NCBI GenBank assembly: GCA_014904985.1
Contig: MU129325.1
Location: 10,352-28,803, forward strand
Length of the DNA: 18,452 nucleotides
Source of the DNA: Hydnum rufescens UP504
Taxonomy: Eukaryota; Basidiomycota; Agaricomycetes; Cantharellales; Hydnaceae
Direction: 5' to 3'
Part shown: positions 8,367-17,227 of the stretch, piece by piece
How positions within the stretch are numbered: the stretch's first letter is position 1
How the letters are laid out: the number at the start of each line of letters is the position of its first letter
The notes under the pieces: model-generated
What the model was told of the DNA's origin: nothing
What the model saw: the letters and a program-made list of their open reading frames with translations, nothing else
Database searches by the model: none
Made by a program: the position numbers and the translations under genes

Positions 8367-8935
8367 GTATATTTAAAATAAATACTATATAATGAATATT
8401 TGTCCAGGAAAACCCGAAGAAGGCAATGATAATGAGTCAGAGCCCAATAAGGCATGAGACGGTGAATTGCAGAGTGGATTGGGCCACTTCTACACATCCG
8501 AATTGGCCCAAATTTAAATATAGTAGTGTTATATATACACTCTACATGGGCGATTGATTATCTCGGACGATTTTTGCATTTTTCAATTTTTCACACCTTC
8601 AATTCCCTAAATAGGGAATTGAAGGCGTGAAAAATTGAAAAATGCGAAAATCATCTGAGATAATTAATTGCCCATGTAGAGTGTATATATAACACTACTG
8701 TACTCAAATTTGGGCCAATTCTGATGCGTAGAAGTGGCCCAATCCACTCTGTAATTAGCCATCTCATGCCTTATTGAGCTCTGACTCATTACCATCATCT
8801 TCTTCGGGTTTTCCTGGACAAAATTTTATTATATAGTATTCATCTATAATATATATGCTTGGTACTATTGTGTACTGTGCTTGCAGCGCCAGCGCTTGGG
8901 CACTTCTTGAGTATCGGCAATTGCCGGCATTGAAT
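8286..8935. repeat. Central 650-bp palindrome of E1
   Basis: Left arm begins ATTCAATGCCGGCAATTGCC and the right arm ends with its complement; the centre is at 8610/8611 in AATTCCCTAAATAGGGAATT. Arms are roughly 90% identical by eye, without a spacer. It would extrude a very long cruciform or form a long dsRNA if transcribed. The centre (CTTCAATTCCC/GGGAATTGAAG), GGGCGATTRATTAT and AGTGGATTGGGC motifs are shared with the E2 palindrome, so it is a defined component of the element, not a chance fold. It lies where the two unit arrays diverge, so a bidirectional promoter or replication-related role is possible. Confidence 0.95.
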
Positions 8936-8998
8936 CTGCATCTTGCTTCCTATCTCCACAACCACAACAAGCAACCGCCCGAAAAGGCAACTGCACAA

Positions 8999-9118
8999 CC
9001 ACGCACCTGCCGCTGCAGGTGTGTGGTCACAAGGTGAGTATTTTTTCTAGTAGATACAATGGCACAAAAAGAGCAGCAAAAGCTGCTCTTTTTGTGCTGC
9101 TTTGGAACATCTTACTAA
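8999..9118 (+). repeat. First plus-strand unit of E1, intron cut by E2
   Basis: Hairpin B 8999-9026 (CCACGCACCTGC/GCAGGTGTGTGG), donor AAG|GTGAGT at 9034, hairpin A 9062-9097, then CTTACTAA at 9111-9118 where E2 begins. The intron resumes at 13910 with C GTCTCTTTATTTATTTTAG to 13929. Joined without E2 and one 8-mer it is 105 nt, in line with its neighbours, and its branch site reads CTTACTAAC. Confidence 0.9.
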
Positions 9119-9655
9119 CAAACCAGTCAGCCATAATTGTGTATCTAGTTAGGCCCTTTTGCCTTGCTTTTATTCAATCTAAGAGCGGGTTTTTAGGTGG
9201 GGGCCCCTGGGGCCCACTGGGTGATTTCTTGGCATGAGACAAGGGGCCCCATGGGGCCCCTTGCTCTGAACTTGCCTTCGGGTATCAGCCCATGTATGAG
9301 ACCAAGAGGTTCAAGACCAGTCAGAATAGGTACTTTCAATCAGGGTATCGGGATAGGTCCCAGCAAGCCCGGGAATGCCCCTGAATGGGTGAGCGGGCTA
9401 TACGGACTTATCAGCAGTTGGGATTGTTTATTTATTACTATTTGTTCTCATTATCAGATTACTCCCCTGCCTCCCCCAGATCATAACACATAATTATTCA
9501 TTTGTTATTATTATACTATTATACATGTATCATAGAGCTTATCCCCCCTCCCTCCCAGGGTTGCATGTTTATATTTGGCAGGGTCGTGGGTTTTTGTTCG
9601 GCAGGGTCGCAGGACTAGTTGGGGGTAGGTGCAAGCAGTGAGGTCAGAAGAATAC
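9119..9655. repeat. Left terminus of E2
   Basis: Terminal CAAACCAGTCAGCC, a CTAGTTAGG motif shared with the E1 left end, GGGGCCCC-containing stretches (9199-9215 and 9240-9264, the latter an AAGGGGCCCC/GGGGCCCCTT inverted pair), and TTATTA-rich sequence (9427-9530). The minus-array last exon leads in from the right and includes two copies of GGCAGGGTCG (9578-9587 and 9600-9609). No gene seen. Confidence 0.75.
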
Positions 9656-11084
9656 CTAGAATAGTACATTAGTGGAAAAAAGAAAAGCCATGCAAAAGGA
9701 GCAGCCTGTGCTGCTCCTTTTGCGTGATGTTACATATAGCCTGAGTACTTACCGTAAAAAATCACCACACCTGCCGAAGCGGGTGTGGCTCATGTGGGTT
9801 CTCGGCGTTGTGTCATTTCATGTCTTCATTGGGTGGTGGTTTTCGTTATCCGTGTGGGTCTCGTTCGGCACGGGGTTTTGGGCAGGTCATTGTTCGCAGG
9901 TTTGGTGGTCTCTGTTTGGCTGTTCATTCTCATTTGGCTGCCCTTCATTTTGTTGGTGGAGGTTCAGGCGATAACCTAAAAAAATCAAGTGTTAGTTAGA
10001 TGTTAAAACCAGCGCAAAAAGAGCAGCCTTCACTGCTCTTTTTGCGCCACTGTACGTATAGACATTAAAAACAAATTCACCTTAAATTACCACACACCCG
10101 CCGCAGCAGGTGTGTGGTTAGGGTGGTCTCTCATTAGGTGGGTGCCTGTTCAGCACGTTATCATTTGGTGGGGGCTCATTGGGCGGGTGTTTGTTTGGTG
10201 GGCGTTCATTCGGCGGTTGTCTATTCAGTAGATTGTCGTTTGGGGGCTCGTGTGTTCATTTGGCGGGTTCTGGTTCAGGTGATATCCTAGAAAAATCAAT
10301 AATATGTTAGTTAAAATCATAACCAGTGCAAAAAGAGCAGCATTTGCTGCTCTTTTTGCGTGGTTGCATACACTACTTACCTTATATATATTACCCCACG
10401 CACCCTGCAATGTGTGTGTGGGTTTTTTGTACGGCGGGCCTCCGTTTGGCGGTCTGGGTTTGGCGGGTTTTGGTTGGGCAGGCGTTCACATGTTGGGGTT
10501 TGGTCCAGCAGGCAGTGTTCATATGGCGGGTTTTCGTATGGCGAGTTTTTGTATGGCGGGTTTTCGTATGGTGGCATTGATTCGGCGGGCGTTGATTTGG
10601 CAGGTTTGGGTTGCGGGTTTGGCTCAGCGGATTTGGGTCGGGGGTTCGTGTGTTTGAGTTCAAGATCTAAAAAAAATTGATAATGTTAGTTAAACCATTA
10701 CAACATGGCAAGAAGAGCAGCTTACGCTGCTCTTCTTGCACCACAAAACAAAATAAATTTTAAAAAAACTCATCTTGTAGCACCACACACCCGCCATGGC
10801 GGGTGTGTGGCACCTCATCTTGCACCATGGCTATGTACCGTTGTTCGCATGGCTCTTCATGCGGGTAGTCCCCATGTATAATTGGTCCGGTGTAAATAGA
10901 TGGGGCTGTGGGGGTTTTGCGTTGGTATTCGTGTGAAAGATGAAAACCTAGAGTTAAAAATAAGTGTCAGTTAAGAAGTAAAAGCAGCACAAAAAGAGCA
11001 GCTTTCGCTGCTCTTTTTGCGCCGTTGTAGCTACTAGAAAGAAACTCACCTAGTGACCACACACCCACAGCGGTGGGTGTGTGG
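9656..11084 (-). repeat. E2 minus-strand array of hairpin/intron units
   Basis: B hairpins 11057-11084, 10783-10810, 10395-10422 (degenerate), 10090-10117, 9765-9788. A hairpins 10990-11019, 10708-10739, 10328-10359, 10012-10047, 9689-9726. Minus-strand introns, donor first: 11049-10948 (GTGAGT), 10773-10667 (ATGAGT), 10380-10287 (GTAAGT), 10080-9976 (GTGAAT), 9742-9656 (GTAAGT). The second intron combines the unusual ATGAGT donor with a GCAAGAAGAGCAGC/GCTGCTCTTCTTGC stem; the same pair of variants occurs together in the plus array at 12529-12634. Between introns lie 174, 286, 206 and 233 nt. Confidence 0.85.
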
Positions 11085-11299
11085 TCATCTGTTTCCTTTT
11101 CTGGGCGGTTTGCTTGCGAGAAAGAATGCAACTCAACACCGGGAATTGCCGGTATCCAAAAAGCGCTCGAGTGCCTGATGCCACAAGTGCCGTATGAATT
11201 AGTAGCAAGTAAATGAATGTAGAATAAATAATATACAATCAATATTTGCCCAAAAACATAAAGAAGACCAAGAAAATCAGTCAGAGTCCAATAAGGCAT
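11050..11299 (-). other. Open frame from palindrome arm into first unit of E2 minus array
   Basis: ATG at 11299-11297 (MPYWTLTDFL...) is open for 83 codons through hairpin B (DHTPTAVGVW) up to the donor CTAG|GTGAGT at 11049. The plus arm has the matching ATG at 11610 but a TGA 18-20 codons later; E1 arms also keep MPYW at 8497 (minus). The N-terminal half is hydrophobic (YYLFYIHLL). No family recognised. A real first exon is possible; conservation may only reflect palindrome copying. Confidence 0.3.
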
Positions 11300-11780
11300 G
11301 ATATGCTACATTGCAAAGTGGATTGGGCGATTTCTACTGTTCAGAATCGGTCCTAATTTGAATATATTGTTCATATGTATGTATCCCACATGGGCGATTA
11401 ATTATTTCAGACGTTCTCTTTATTTTTCTATTTTTCACGCCTTCAATTCCCTATTTAGGGAATTGAAGGCATGAAAAATAGAAAAATAGAGAGAACGTCC
11501 GAGATAATTAATCGCCCATGTAAGATACATACATATGAACAATATATTCAAATTAGGACCGATTCTGAACAGTAGAAATCGCCCAATCCACTTTGCAATG
11601 TAGCATATCATGCCTTATTGGACTCTGACTGATTTTCTTGGTCTTCTTTATTTTTTTGGCAAATATTGATTGTATATTATTTATTCTACATTCATTTACT
11701 TGCTACTAATTCATATGGCACTCGTGGCATCAGGCACTTGAGTGCTTTTTGGATACTGGCAATTCCCGGTGTTGAGTTGC
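11128..11780. repeat. Central 653-bp palindrome of E2
   Basis: GCAACTCAACACCGGGAATT at the left returns as its complement at 11761-11780; centre near 11454 in CCCTATTTAGGG. Arms roughly 95% identical by eye, higher than in E1, which agrees with E2 being the younger insertion. Flanked on both sides at equal distance by the same GACCACACACCC hairpin B and CACTAG|GTGAGT donor, pointing away from the palindrome. Confidence 0.95.
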
Positions 11781-11826
11781 GCTCGTTACCACCACCCAAC
11801 AAGGCAGCCACCCAGATAAGACATGA

Positions 11827-13214
11827 CCACACACCCGCCGCTGCAGGCGTGTGGTCACTAGGTGAGTTCTTTTTTTTTTCATTAGTAGATACAATGGCAC
11901 AAAAAGAGCAGCGAAAGCTGCTCTTTTTGCACTGCTTTGAATCGTTTACTAACATATCTTTCATTATTTTCAGGCACGGCGACAACTCGCCAAATGAGGC
12001 CCCAAACGGCAACAGGACAGACGGTAACACCAGACGACGCGACAGATGGCAACGCGCCAAACAGCAACACGCCAAACAACAATGCGATAGACAATGACGC
12101 CCAATGAGTGGCCCAAGGAACCACACACCCACTGCGGTGGGTGTGTGGTGCTATATAAGGTGAGCTCCCCCTCAAGTAGATACACCTGCACAAAAAGAGC
12201 AGCGAAAGCTGCTCTTTTTGTGCTGGTTTTAATTTCTAACTAAAGTATCAATTTTTTAGGTTATCAACTGACCTACAACCAACAAAACAAAGAAAACAAC
12301 AAATGGAACGGACACCGCCACACGAAGACCCGCCATACGAACCCGAGCCCCCCGAAACGACGCCCACCACACGAATATGCGCCAGACGGTAACCCACGCA
12401 CCAAAGGCTACACAGCAAACGAACACCGCGCAGGCGAAGACCACCCACGAAAGACATGAAACAACGCAGAGCCAACGAGTGGCCCCACGAACCACACACC
12501 CGCTGCGGCGGGTGTGTGGTATTCCAAGATGAGTTTTTATTTATTTTATATTTATTTTTGTGGTGCAAGAAGAGCAGCGTAAGCTGCTCTTCTTGTGATG
12601 CTTTAATGTTTAACTAACACACTTATTTTTCTAGATATTGGACTTGAACCCCGCACGAACCCCCAACACCAACCCCGCGACCCGAAACCCCGCGACCTGA
12701 AACCCATGACATGAAGCCCCGCGACCCCAAACCCATGACCCGAAGCCCCGCGACCCCAAACCCGCCGAACGAAGGCCCACCGAGCCAAACCCCATGAACG
12801 AAACCGCGGAATGGGGTCCTCCAAGTGGAACCCCGGCCAACGATGGGCATATGAACCACACCCGCTCCAGCGGGTGTGTTCATTTCAGGGTTGTTTATTT
12901 AGTTTCTATGTGACAGCAGCACAAAAAGAGCAGCGAAGGCTGCTCTTTTTGCGCTGCCTTGAGTTGTAGCTAACATGCCATATATTGTAGGCCAGAAGTT
13001 GACCCCAACCCCATACAACCCCCGTCCCCAAACCTGGTGAGCGACAACCCAGCAAATGAAACCCCGGCGAGTGATGACCCGACAAACGAAACACCGGTGG
13101 GTGAGTAACACATAGCAACCACACCCGCTGCAGTGGGTGTGGTGGTGTAAGGGTTTTTTTTATTGTAGTAGATACAGTTGCACAGAAGGAGCAGCCCTGC
13201 CTGCTCTTTCTGTG
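11827..13214 (+). repeat. E2 plus-strand array of hairpin/intron units
   Basis: B hairpins 11827-11854, 12121-12148, 12492-12519, 12856-12879, 13119-13142. A hairpins 11900-11929, 12188-12223, 12566-12595, 12922-12951, 13181-13214. Introns: 11862-11973 (GTGAGT...TTTACTAAC...TTTTCAG), 12160-12259 (GTGAGC...TAACTAA...TTTTTTAG), 12529-12634 (ATGAGT...TAACTAAC...TTTCTAG), 12890-12990 (GTTGTT...AGCTAAC...TTGTAG). The last unit (donor region 13151-13154, hairpin A 13181-13214) has no branch or acceptor and runs into the right terminus. Exon 11974-12159 is 186 nt and made of 15-bp repeats. Confidence 0.88.
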
Positions 13215-13321
13215 TTACTGAGGGTGGGCCATTCGGCCCACTGGATGCATGTATATAATATATAATATGGAAAATAAATAATAATAATAATAATAATATC
13301 AGAATGAATATTAGTAATAAT

Positions 13322-13353
13322 ATGCTATCCCATGAAGCTTCATGGGATAGCAT
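13322..13353. repeat. Perfect 32-bp palindrome
   Basis: ATGCTATCCCATGAAG is followed at once by its exact reverse complement. A further partial copy, GAGCTTCATGGG, lies at 13366-13377. No loop, so it would be a cruciform or a dimeric protein site rather than a classic RNA hairpin. Confidence 0.95.
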
Positions 13354-13598
13354 GAATTATTACAGGAGCTTCATGGGTTTTTAGCATATAATCTTACGGT
13401 CAGGGCTGGCTGCTGCTGACTATACCCATCAGCAGGGACTCTCAGGTGATGAAGGTAGTCAGGGCTAATGGCACTGACAGTGAGGATGAATGATTCCTTG
13501 ACTCTAGATATCTTTTTACTATGTGTACTATGTCAATATCTAGTTTGTCCGTCCCTATATTGAACTCTAAGAAGTAAGGGGCTCTACTCTTAGAGACT

Positions 13599-13682
13599 CC
13601 TGCCATATGCACAGGGGCCCCCACTGTACACACAGGGGCCCCTGCCATGCACACAGGGGCCCCTGCTGCACATGCAGGGGCC
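13599..13682. repeat. 21-bp minisatellite, four copies
   Basis: Four 21-bp units, each ending ACAGGGGCC or GCAGGGGCC and joined so that GGGGCCCC recurs at every junction. Minus-strand reading gives heptapeptides of GAPVCMA type, but nothing supports expression. Confidence 0.9.
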
Positions 13683-13909
13683 CCTTCGGAGTAGGGTCCG
13701 AGGCCATTTCTAGGCCTTAAACATGGCTGTGGGGCCCCTGGGGCCCCTACATCAAGAGTGGGGGCCCCTCGGCATATGGGCACAGATGATAATCATACAT
13801 GAGGGCCCCTAGGGGCCCCCATGGAAATGTATCTTATTAGACTAGATAAATGCAAGGCTAATGATATCTAATTAGACATGGATAATTGGCTGACCAGCCT
13901 GCTTACTAA

Positions 13910-15087
13910 CGTCTCTTTATTTATTTTAGATTGAGGCCTCGTCCAACGCACGATGAGAGCCCAAACAGCCACACGACATACAGAAACGCGACGCAGCAAC
14001 GCGACATCCGGCAACGCGACACAGAAACATGACGCACAACGGCGCAACACGGCAACGCACCAACTGAAGACGCGCCAAATGAAGATGCAATACACGGTAA
14101 TGTGACACACAGCAACGCGACCTACGGCAACATGCCAAATGAGGCCCCCAGGAACCACACACCCACCACGGCAGGTGTGTGGTACTATATAATGTGAGTC
14201 CCCCCCCCAGTAGCTACAGGCACGCAAAAAGAGCAGCTTTCGCTGCTCTTTTTGCACTGCTTTGGAATTTTTTCTTTACTGACATGCATTATTCTAGATT
14301 AGGGCCCATCCAACGCAGGACGATAACCCACAAAACAACAAAAGCCCAAACAGCAACATGCCACATGGCAGCACGATACACCAATGCGACACAGCAATGG
14401 GCCAATGACATGACCGCACCAAAGCCCATGGCAGCGTGCCAAACGAGGGCACGGAATCACACACCCGCCGGGGCGGGTGTGTGGTTCTATATCAGGTAAG
14501 TCCCCACCCCCCTCAGTAGCTACAGCCACACAAAAAGAGCAGCGAAAGCTGCTCTTTTTGCATGGCCCTTATTTTCTAACTAATTTAAAAATAATATTTT
14601 GTAGGTTTCAACTGCCCTCGCGAACGAATACCGACAAAGAACCCCCCATAACCCCGCCTATCAACCCCTGAACGACGGGGGACCCATACGAACCGCTGTG
14701 TGTATGAGCCAGCGTATGTATGCACCAGCGTATGGACGAGCCGGTGTGCACGGTCCCAGTACCCTACACCTGTGGGTGTGGGGTACAAGGTATGTGTTAT
14801 GTTTTTTTTTATTTCTTAGTCTTGTGGCGCAAAAAGAGCTGCATAAGCTGCTCTTTTTGCGTTGCATTAATGTTGTACTAACATTGAATCCCTTATTTCT
14901 ATAGACCCTTGACCAGAACCTGCACAAACCCCCCCTGAACCCGCCAAATGACACCCTGGGAACACAAACCGTGAACAAGCCCCCGCGAACAAAAACCCAC
15001 TCCCTCGAGGGAGTGCCCAAATGGAACTGGCCCCGACCGGGGCATATGAACCCCACCCGCTGCGGTGGGTGTGGTGGGTATATGCAG
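13910..15087 (+). repeat. E1 plus-strand array, resumed after E2
   Basis: Acceptor of the split intron at 13929, then exons 13930-14193 (264 nt), 14298-14495 (198), 14605-14789 (185), 14905-15087 (183). Introns 14194-14297 (GTGAGT), 14496-14604 (GTAAGT, CTAACTAA, TTTTGTAG: textbook fungal intron), 14790-14904 (GTATGT, ACTAAC, CTATAG). B hairpins 14155-14182, 14457-14484, 14759-14786 (arms GTACCCTACACC/GGTGTGGGGTAC, changed on both sides), 15051-15074. A hairpins 14224-14255, 14531-14560, 14829-14860. A possible last donor CAG|GTGCGT is at 15088. Confidence 0.88.
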
Positions 15088-15166
15088 GTGCGTGACCCGC
15101 AGGAACCACGCCCCCCCCCCTGTGGTGGCAGACCCCGGGGGGGATAATATGTATATAATAATAGTA

Positions 15167-15200
<34 letters not shown>

Positions 15201-15409
15201 GTAAACAAATAATAATAATAATAATAAATAGTAAACAAATAATAATAATAATAAATAATCTAGCACAGCCATGGATTGGCTGACAGATGGCCCAAAAACT
15301 GAATTGAAATGGCTGATTTCGGCTGTAAGGTTTGGGGGACCTCTTAGGTACCATTTTCTGCCCCGAAAGTGGTACCTAAATTAGGTCCCCCCCGTGACTG
15401 ACCAGCCTG
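15088..15409. repeat. Right terminus of E1
   Basis: CCCCTGTGGTGGCAGACCCC and a G-run (15118-15144), a (TAA)n tract with two copies of TAAATAGTAAACAAATAATA (15157-15258), CTAGCACAGCCATGGATTGG (15260-15279) identical to E3, GGCTGA-type repeats, the long terminal hairpin GGGGGACCT...AGGTCCCCCC (15334-15392) and TGACTGACCAGCCTG (15395-15409). Confidence 0.85.
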
Positions 15410-15417
15410 GTTGCTCC
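15410..15417. repeat. Target-site duplication of E1, right copy
   Basis: GTTGCTCC, partner of ATTGCTCC at 5393-5400. Gypsy ORF-C sequence resumes right after it. Confidence 0.8.
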
Positions 15418-17209
15418 ATTCTCATTGGCAGAGGACTCACCAAATTGGGGGCTCCCGTATGGTCGATGGCCATAGAAAACAAAACACCTGGTCTCGAGCT
15501 CTACCCCCGTGGTACTACACAGTACTCACCCCTATGAACAGATGCCAAGAAAGAGGTCAAGACCAAGCATCCCCATTGGGATTTACAGGACGCCTATGCT
15601 CAAAAACTGATCCGCAAGTCCTTCGAGAAACGTCTGACGGACCTAGGGCGACAACAACTCATGAATCCACCAGAAGAGATATGGGTGATGGAGAAGGAGC
15701 ATCCACGAGAAATGAGGATGACAGGCCTGTATTATCGTCACCACCCATCCTATTTTCGCGCACCTCAAGGTCCCCCCAAGGAGAACTATCTGGAAGGCCT
15801 CATGCGCTGGCTATCACATGCCCACGAGGGAGGGTACTTACCGATCCTGAACGAACTGCAGGAATGCCTTGGCGCGGAAACATTACCTTTGACTAAATGG
15901 GCCGATCACAAAGAGGCTACCCCTCCTCCCTCATTCCTATTTCAAAACTACCCCTTATGCCAGGAATGGGTCAAATGTAGAGGATTCAAAGGGCACCAGC
16001 CCGAATTGCCACCCGAGCCGCAGTTTCGGTACAAGCTGGCAGCGCGATTAATTGACCCTGCCCTGCGATCTCATGGCGCCCCCCCAGTGCTACTCACATG
16101 CATGGAAGACTACGATCCGTACATTGCCGCAGCCACAGGGTCCCTGCAACGACCACGCTCTGAATCACCACAGGAGCATCGCGTTAGGCCTCATGCGAAC
16201 ATCACTACTTACCCCGAAGAGGAACTCACACCCTATGAGGATGACAAGCAGCTTCACACCTCCGACTTCACCCTACCTGAGGATGTCGGTCCCTCAACCC
16301 AGGAAGCTCCAGGGAAGGCGACCGAATCTTCTCAGCCGGAGGACCCTGATGAGGTCTGGGGACCACTAGATACGCAAACAGACCAATTCCCAGTGGAGTT
16401 CTACCCATTCATGTACCTTAAGTTGGAGGAATGCTTGGAGGAGGAACTCCTTGAATGATATGGGTCGGGGGTTAAGCAATGGCTCTATCAGGAGCCCTGT
16501 CTCACCCTCGTCTTCATGGAAAGGGACCGCGCACATAGAGCATTGGAAAGCCAGAAACTAGCCGCCAAGTTCTACCTGTCTGAGCCATCAGCACATGCCC
16601 GACAATACGATGAAAGCCTCTATTGCCCATGGGGCCCCGAAGTCTCAAAGAGAGTACTCGAAGTGCTATCCACAAGAATCTGCCAAAGGCTGGAGCTCTG
16701 CCCACCTCCCCAGCCCATCCTGATAAAAGGCAGCCCCTCGCGACCCCCAGACATGAGCTTCAAGTCTGTCAACCTGGCTACACTATTCCATCCCGAAGGT
16801 CCCCCACGGGTTCAGGGGTTGTCTCAAAGTTTAATGTCCAGGTATCTGCTCACTCCTCAGGAGCTCCTGACATTCCTGGCCAGGCGAATTGAGTACCTAG
16901 GCCAACTCCCTGCCTTCAACGCAAGGGAATTGCTCGAAGCCACACTAAAATTGGATGCCCTGCTTAGAAGGCACCTATCCTATCAGGACCCAGTCAAGTT
17001 CAACATCCAGATACCTTATGGGGGCCCCCCACCGGACAATGCTTGAATGGCTCGCCCAAACTACCCCGGGAGTTGACCCTACTTCCCTTACCACTCGTGG
17101 CACATATGCTGGTGAACAATTTCGGTGGAACAGATGGTTCGAGCGCTATGAGATCATGCTGGACGATCTAGATCTCGAGGATATGGGCATTCTCCCTCCA
17201 GACTCCTAA
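15418..17209 (+). pseudogene. ORF-C: long unrecognised frame between pol and 3' LTR
   Basis: From about 15465 one frame runs to 17046 with only TGA at 15535-15537 and 16456-16458 (both compatible with CGA decay); it shifts by one near 15465 (from the MTIAP... start frame) and near 17040 into a frame ending at TAA 17207-17209. The intact ancestor would have had about 600 codons, starting at ATG 5387. Visible features: a basic N-part (AKKEVKTKHPHWDLQDAYAQ), SYFRAPQGPPKENY, an acidic low-complexity middle (about 16160-16450, rich in E, P, D) ending LKLEECLEEELLE, then a Leu-rich C-part. No zinc knuckle, protease, membrane anchor or signal sequence. Position is that of env or accessory genes in other LTR elements; similarity to those is not visible. 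Confidence 0.6.
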
Positions 17210-17218
17210 GGCCACACT

Positions 17219-17227
17219 GGGGGGCAC
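17219..17227 (+). other. Polypurine tract before the LTR
   Basis: GGGGGG then CAC directly before TGTAATA, 10 bp after the ORF-C stop. This is where plus-strand DNA synthesis would start in an LTR element. Confidence 0.6.

Larger units (their letters stand above)
9119..13901. mobile_element. E2: 4.8-kb element of the same family nested in E1
   Basis: Left end CAAACCAGTCAGCCA, right end TGGCTGACCAGCCTG, inverted; perfect 8-bp target duplication CTTACTAA (9111-9118 and 13902-13909). Order: left terminus 9119-9655, minus array 9656-11084, palindrome 11128-11780, plus array 11827-13214, right terminus 13215-13901. Architecture equals E1 but arrays are five units per side and the terminal regions are largely different in sequence (GGGGCCCC repeats instead of GGCCGAAA repeats). 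No transposase frame. Inserted after E1, since it splits one E1 intron. Confidence 0.9.
13215..13901. repeat. Right terminus of E2
   Basis: Contains GGCCATTCGGCC, a (TAA)n stretch (about 13272-13302), a 32-bp perfect palindrome (13322-13353), a 4 x 21-bp GGGGCCCC minisatellite (13599-13682), more GGGGCCCC motifs (13732-13747, 13763-13769, 13803-13820), and the terminal TGGCTGACCAGCCTG. The minus-strand open frame over 13442-13783 is a by-product of the repeats. No gene supported. Confidence 0.8.
5401..15409. mobile_element. E1: 10-kb hairpin/intron-array element, interrupted by E2
   Basis: Starts CACCTTGGTCAGTCA and ends TGACTGACCAGCCTG, imperfect inverted termini, with an 8-bp target duplication outside. 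Without E2 and one duplicated 8-mer it is about 5.2 kb. Order: left terminus 5401-5810; minus-strand unit array 5811-8114; CAG/CAA tract 8146-8231; central palindrome 8286-8935; plus-strand array 8999-9118 and 13910-15087; right terminus 15088-15409. No open frame resembles a transposase, recombinase or replicase, so it is either non-autonomous or encodes something unfamiliar through its spliced units. Structure (TIR, 8-bp duplication, CpG-bearing subterminal repeats) fits a DNA transposon; hAT or KDZ derivation is a guess. Confidence 0.85.

Noticed and set aside
13442..13783. Minus-strand frame with GAPVCMA heptads
   Set aside because: Produced by the 21-bp GGGGCCCC minisatellite; no other support.
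14867..15354. Minus-strand frames with Tyr/Ile runs
   Set aside because: Translation of the (TAA)n microsatellite at the element end.
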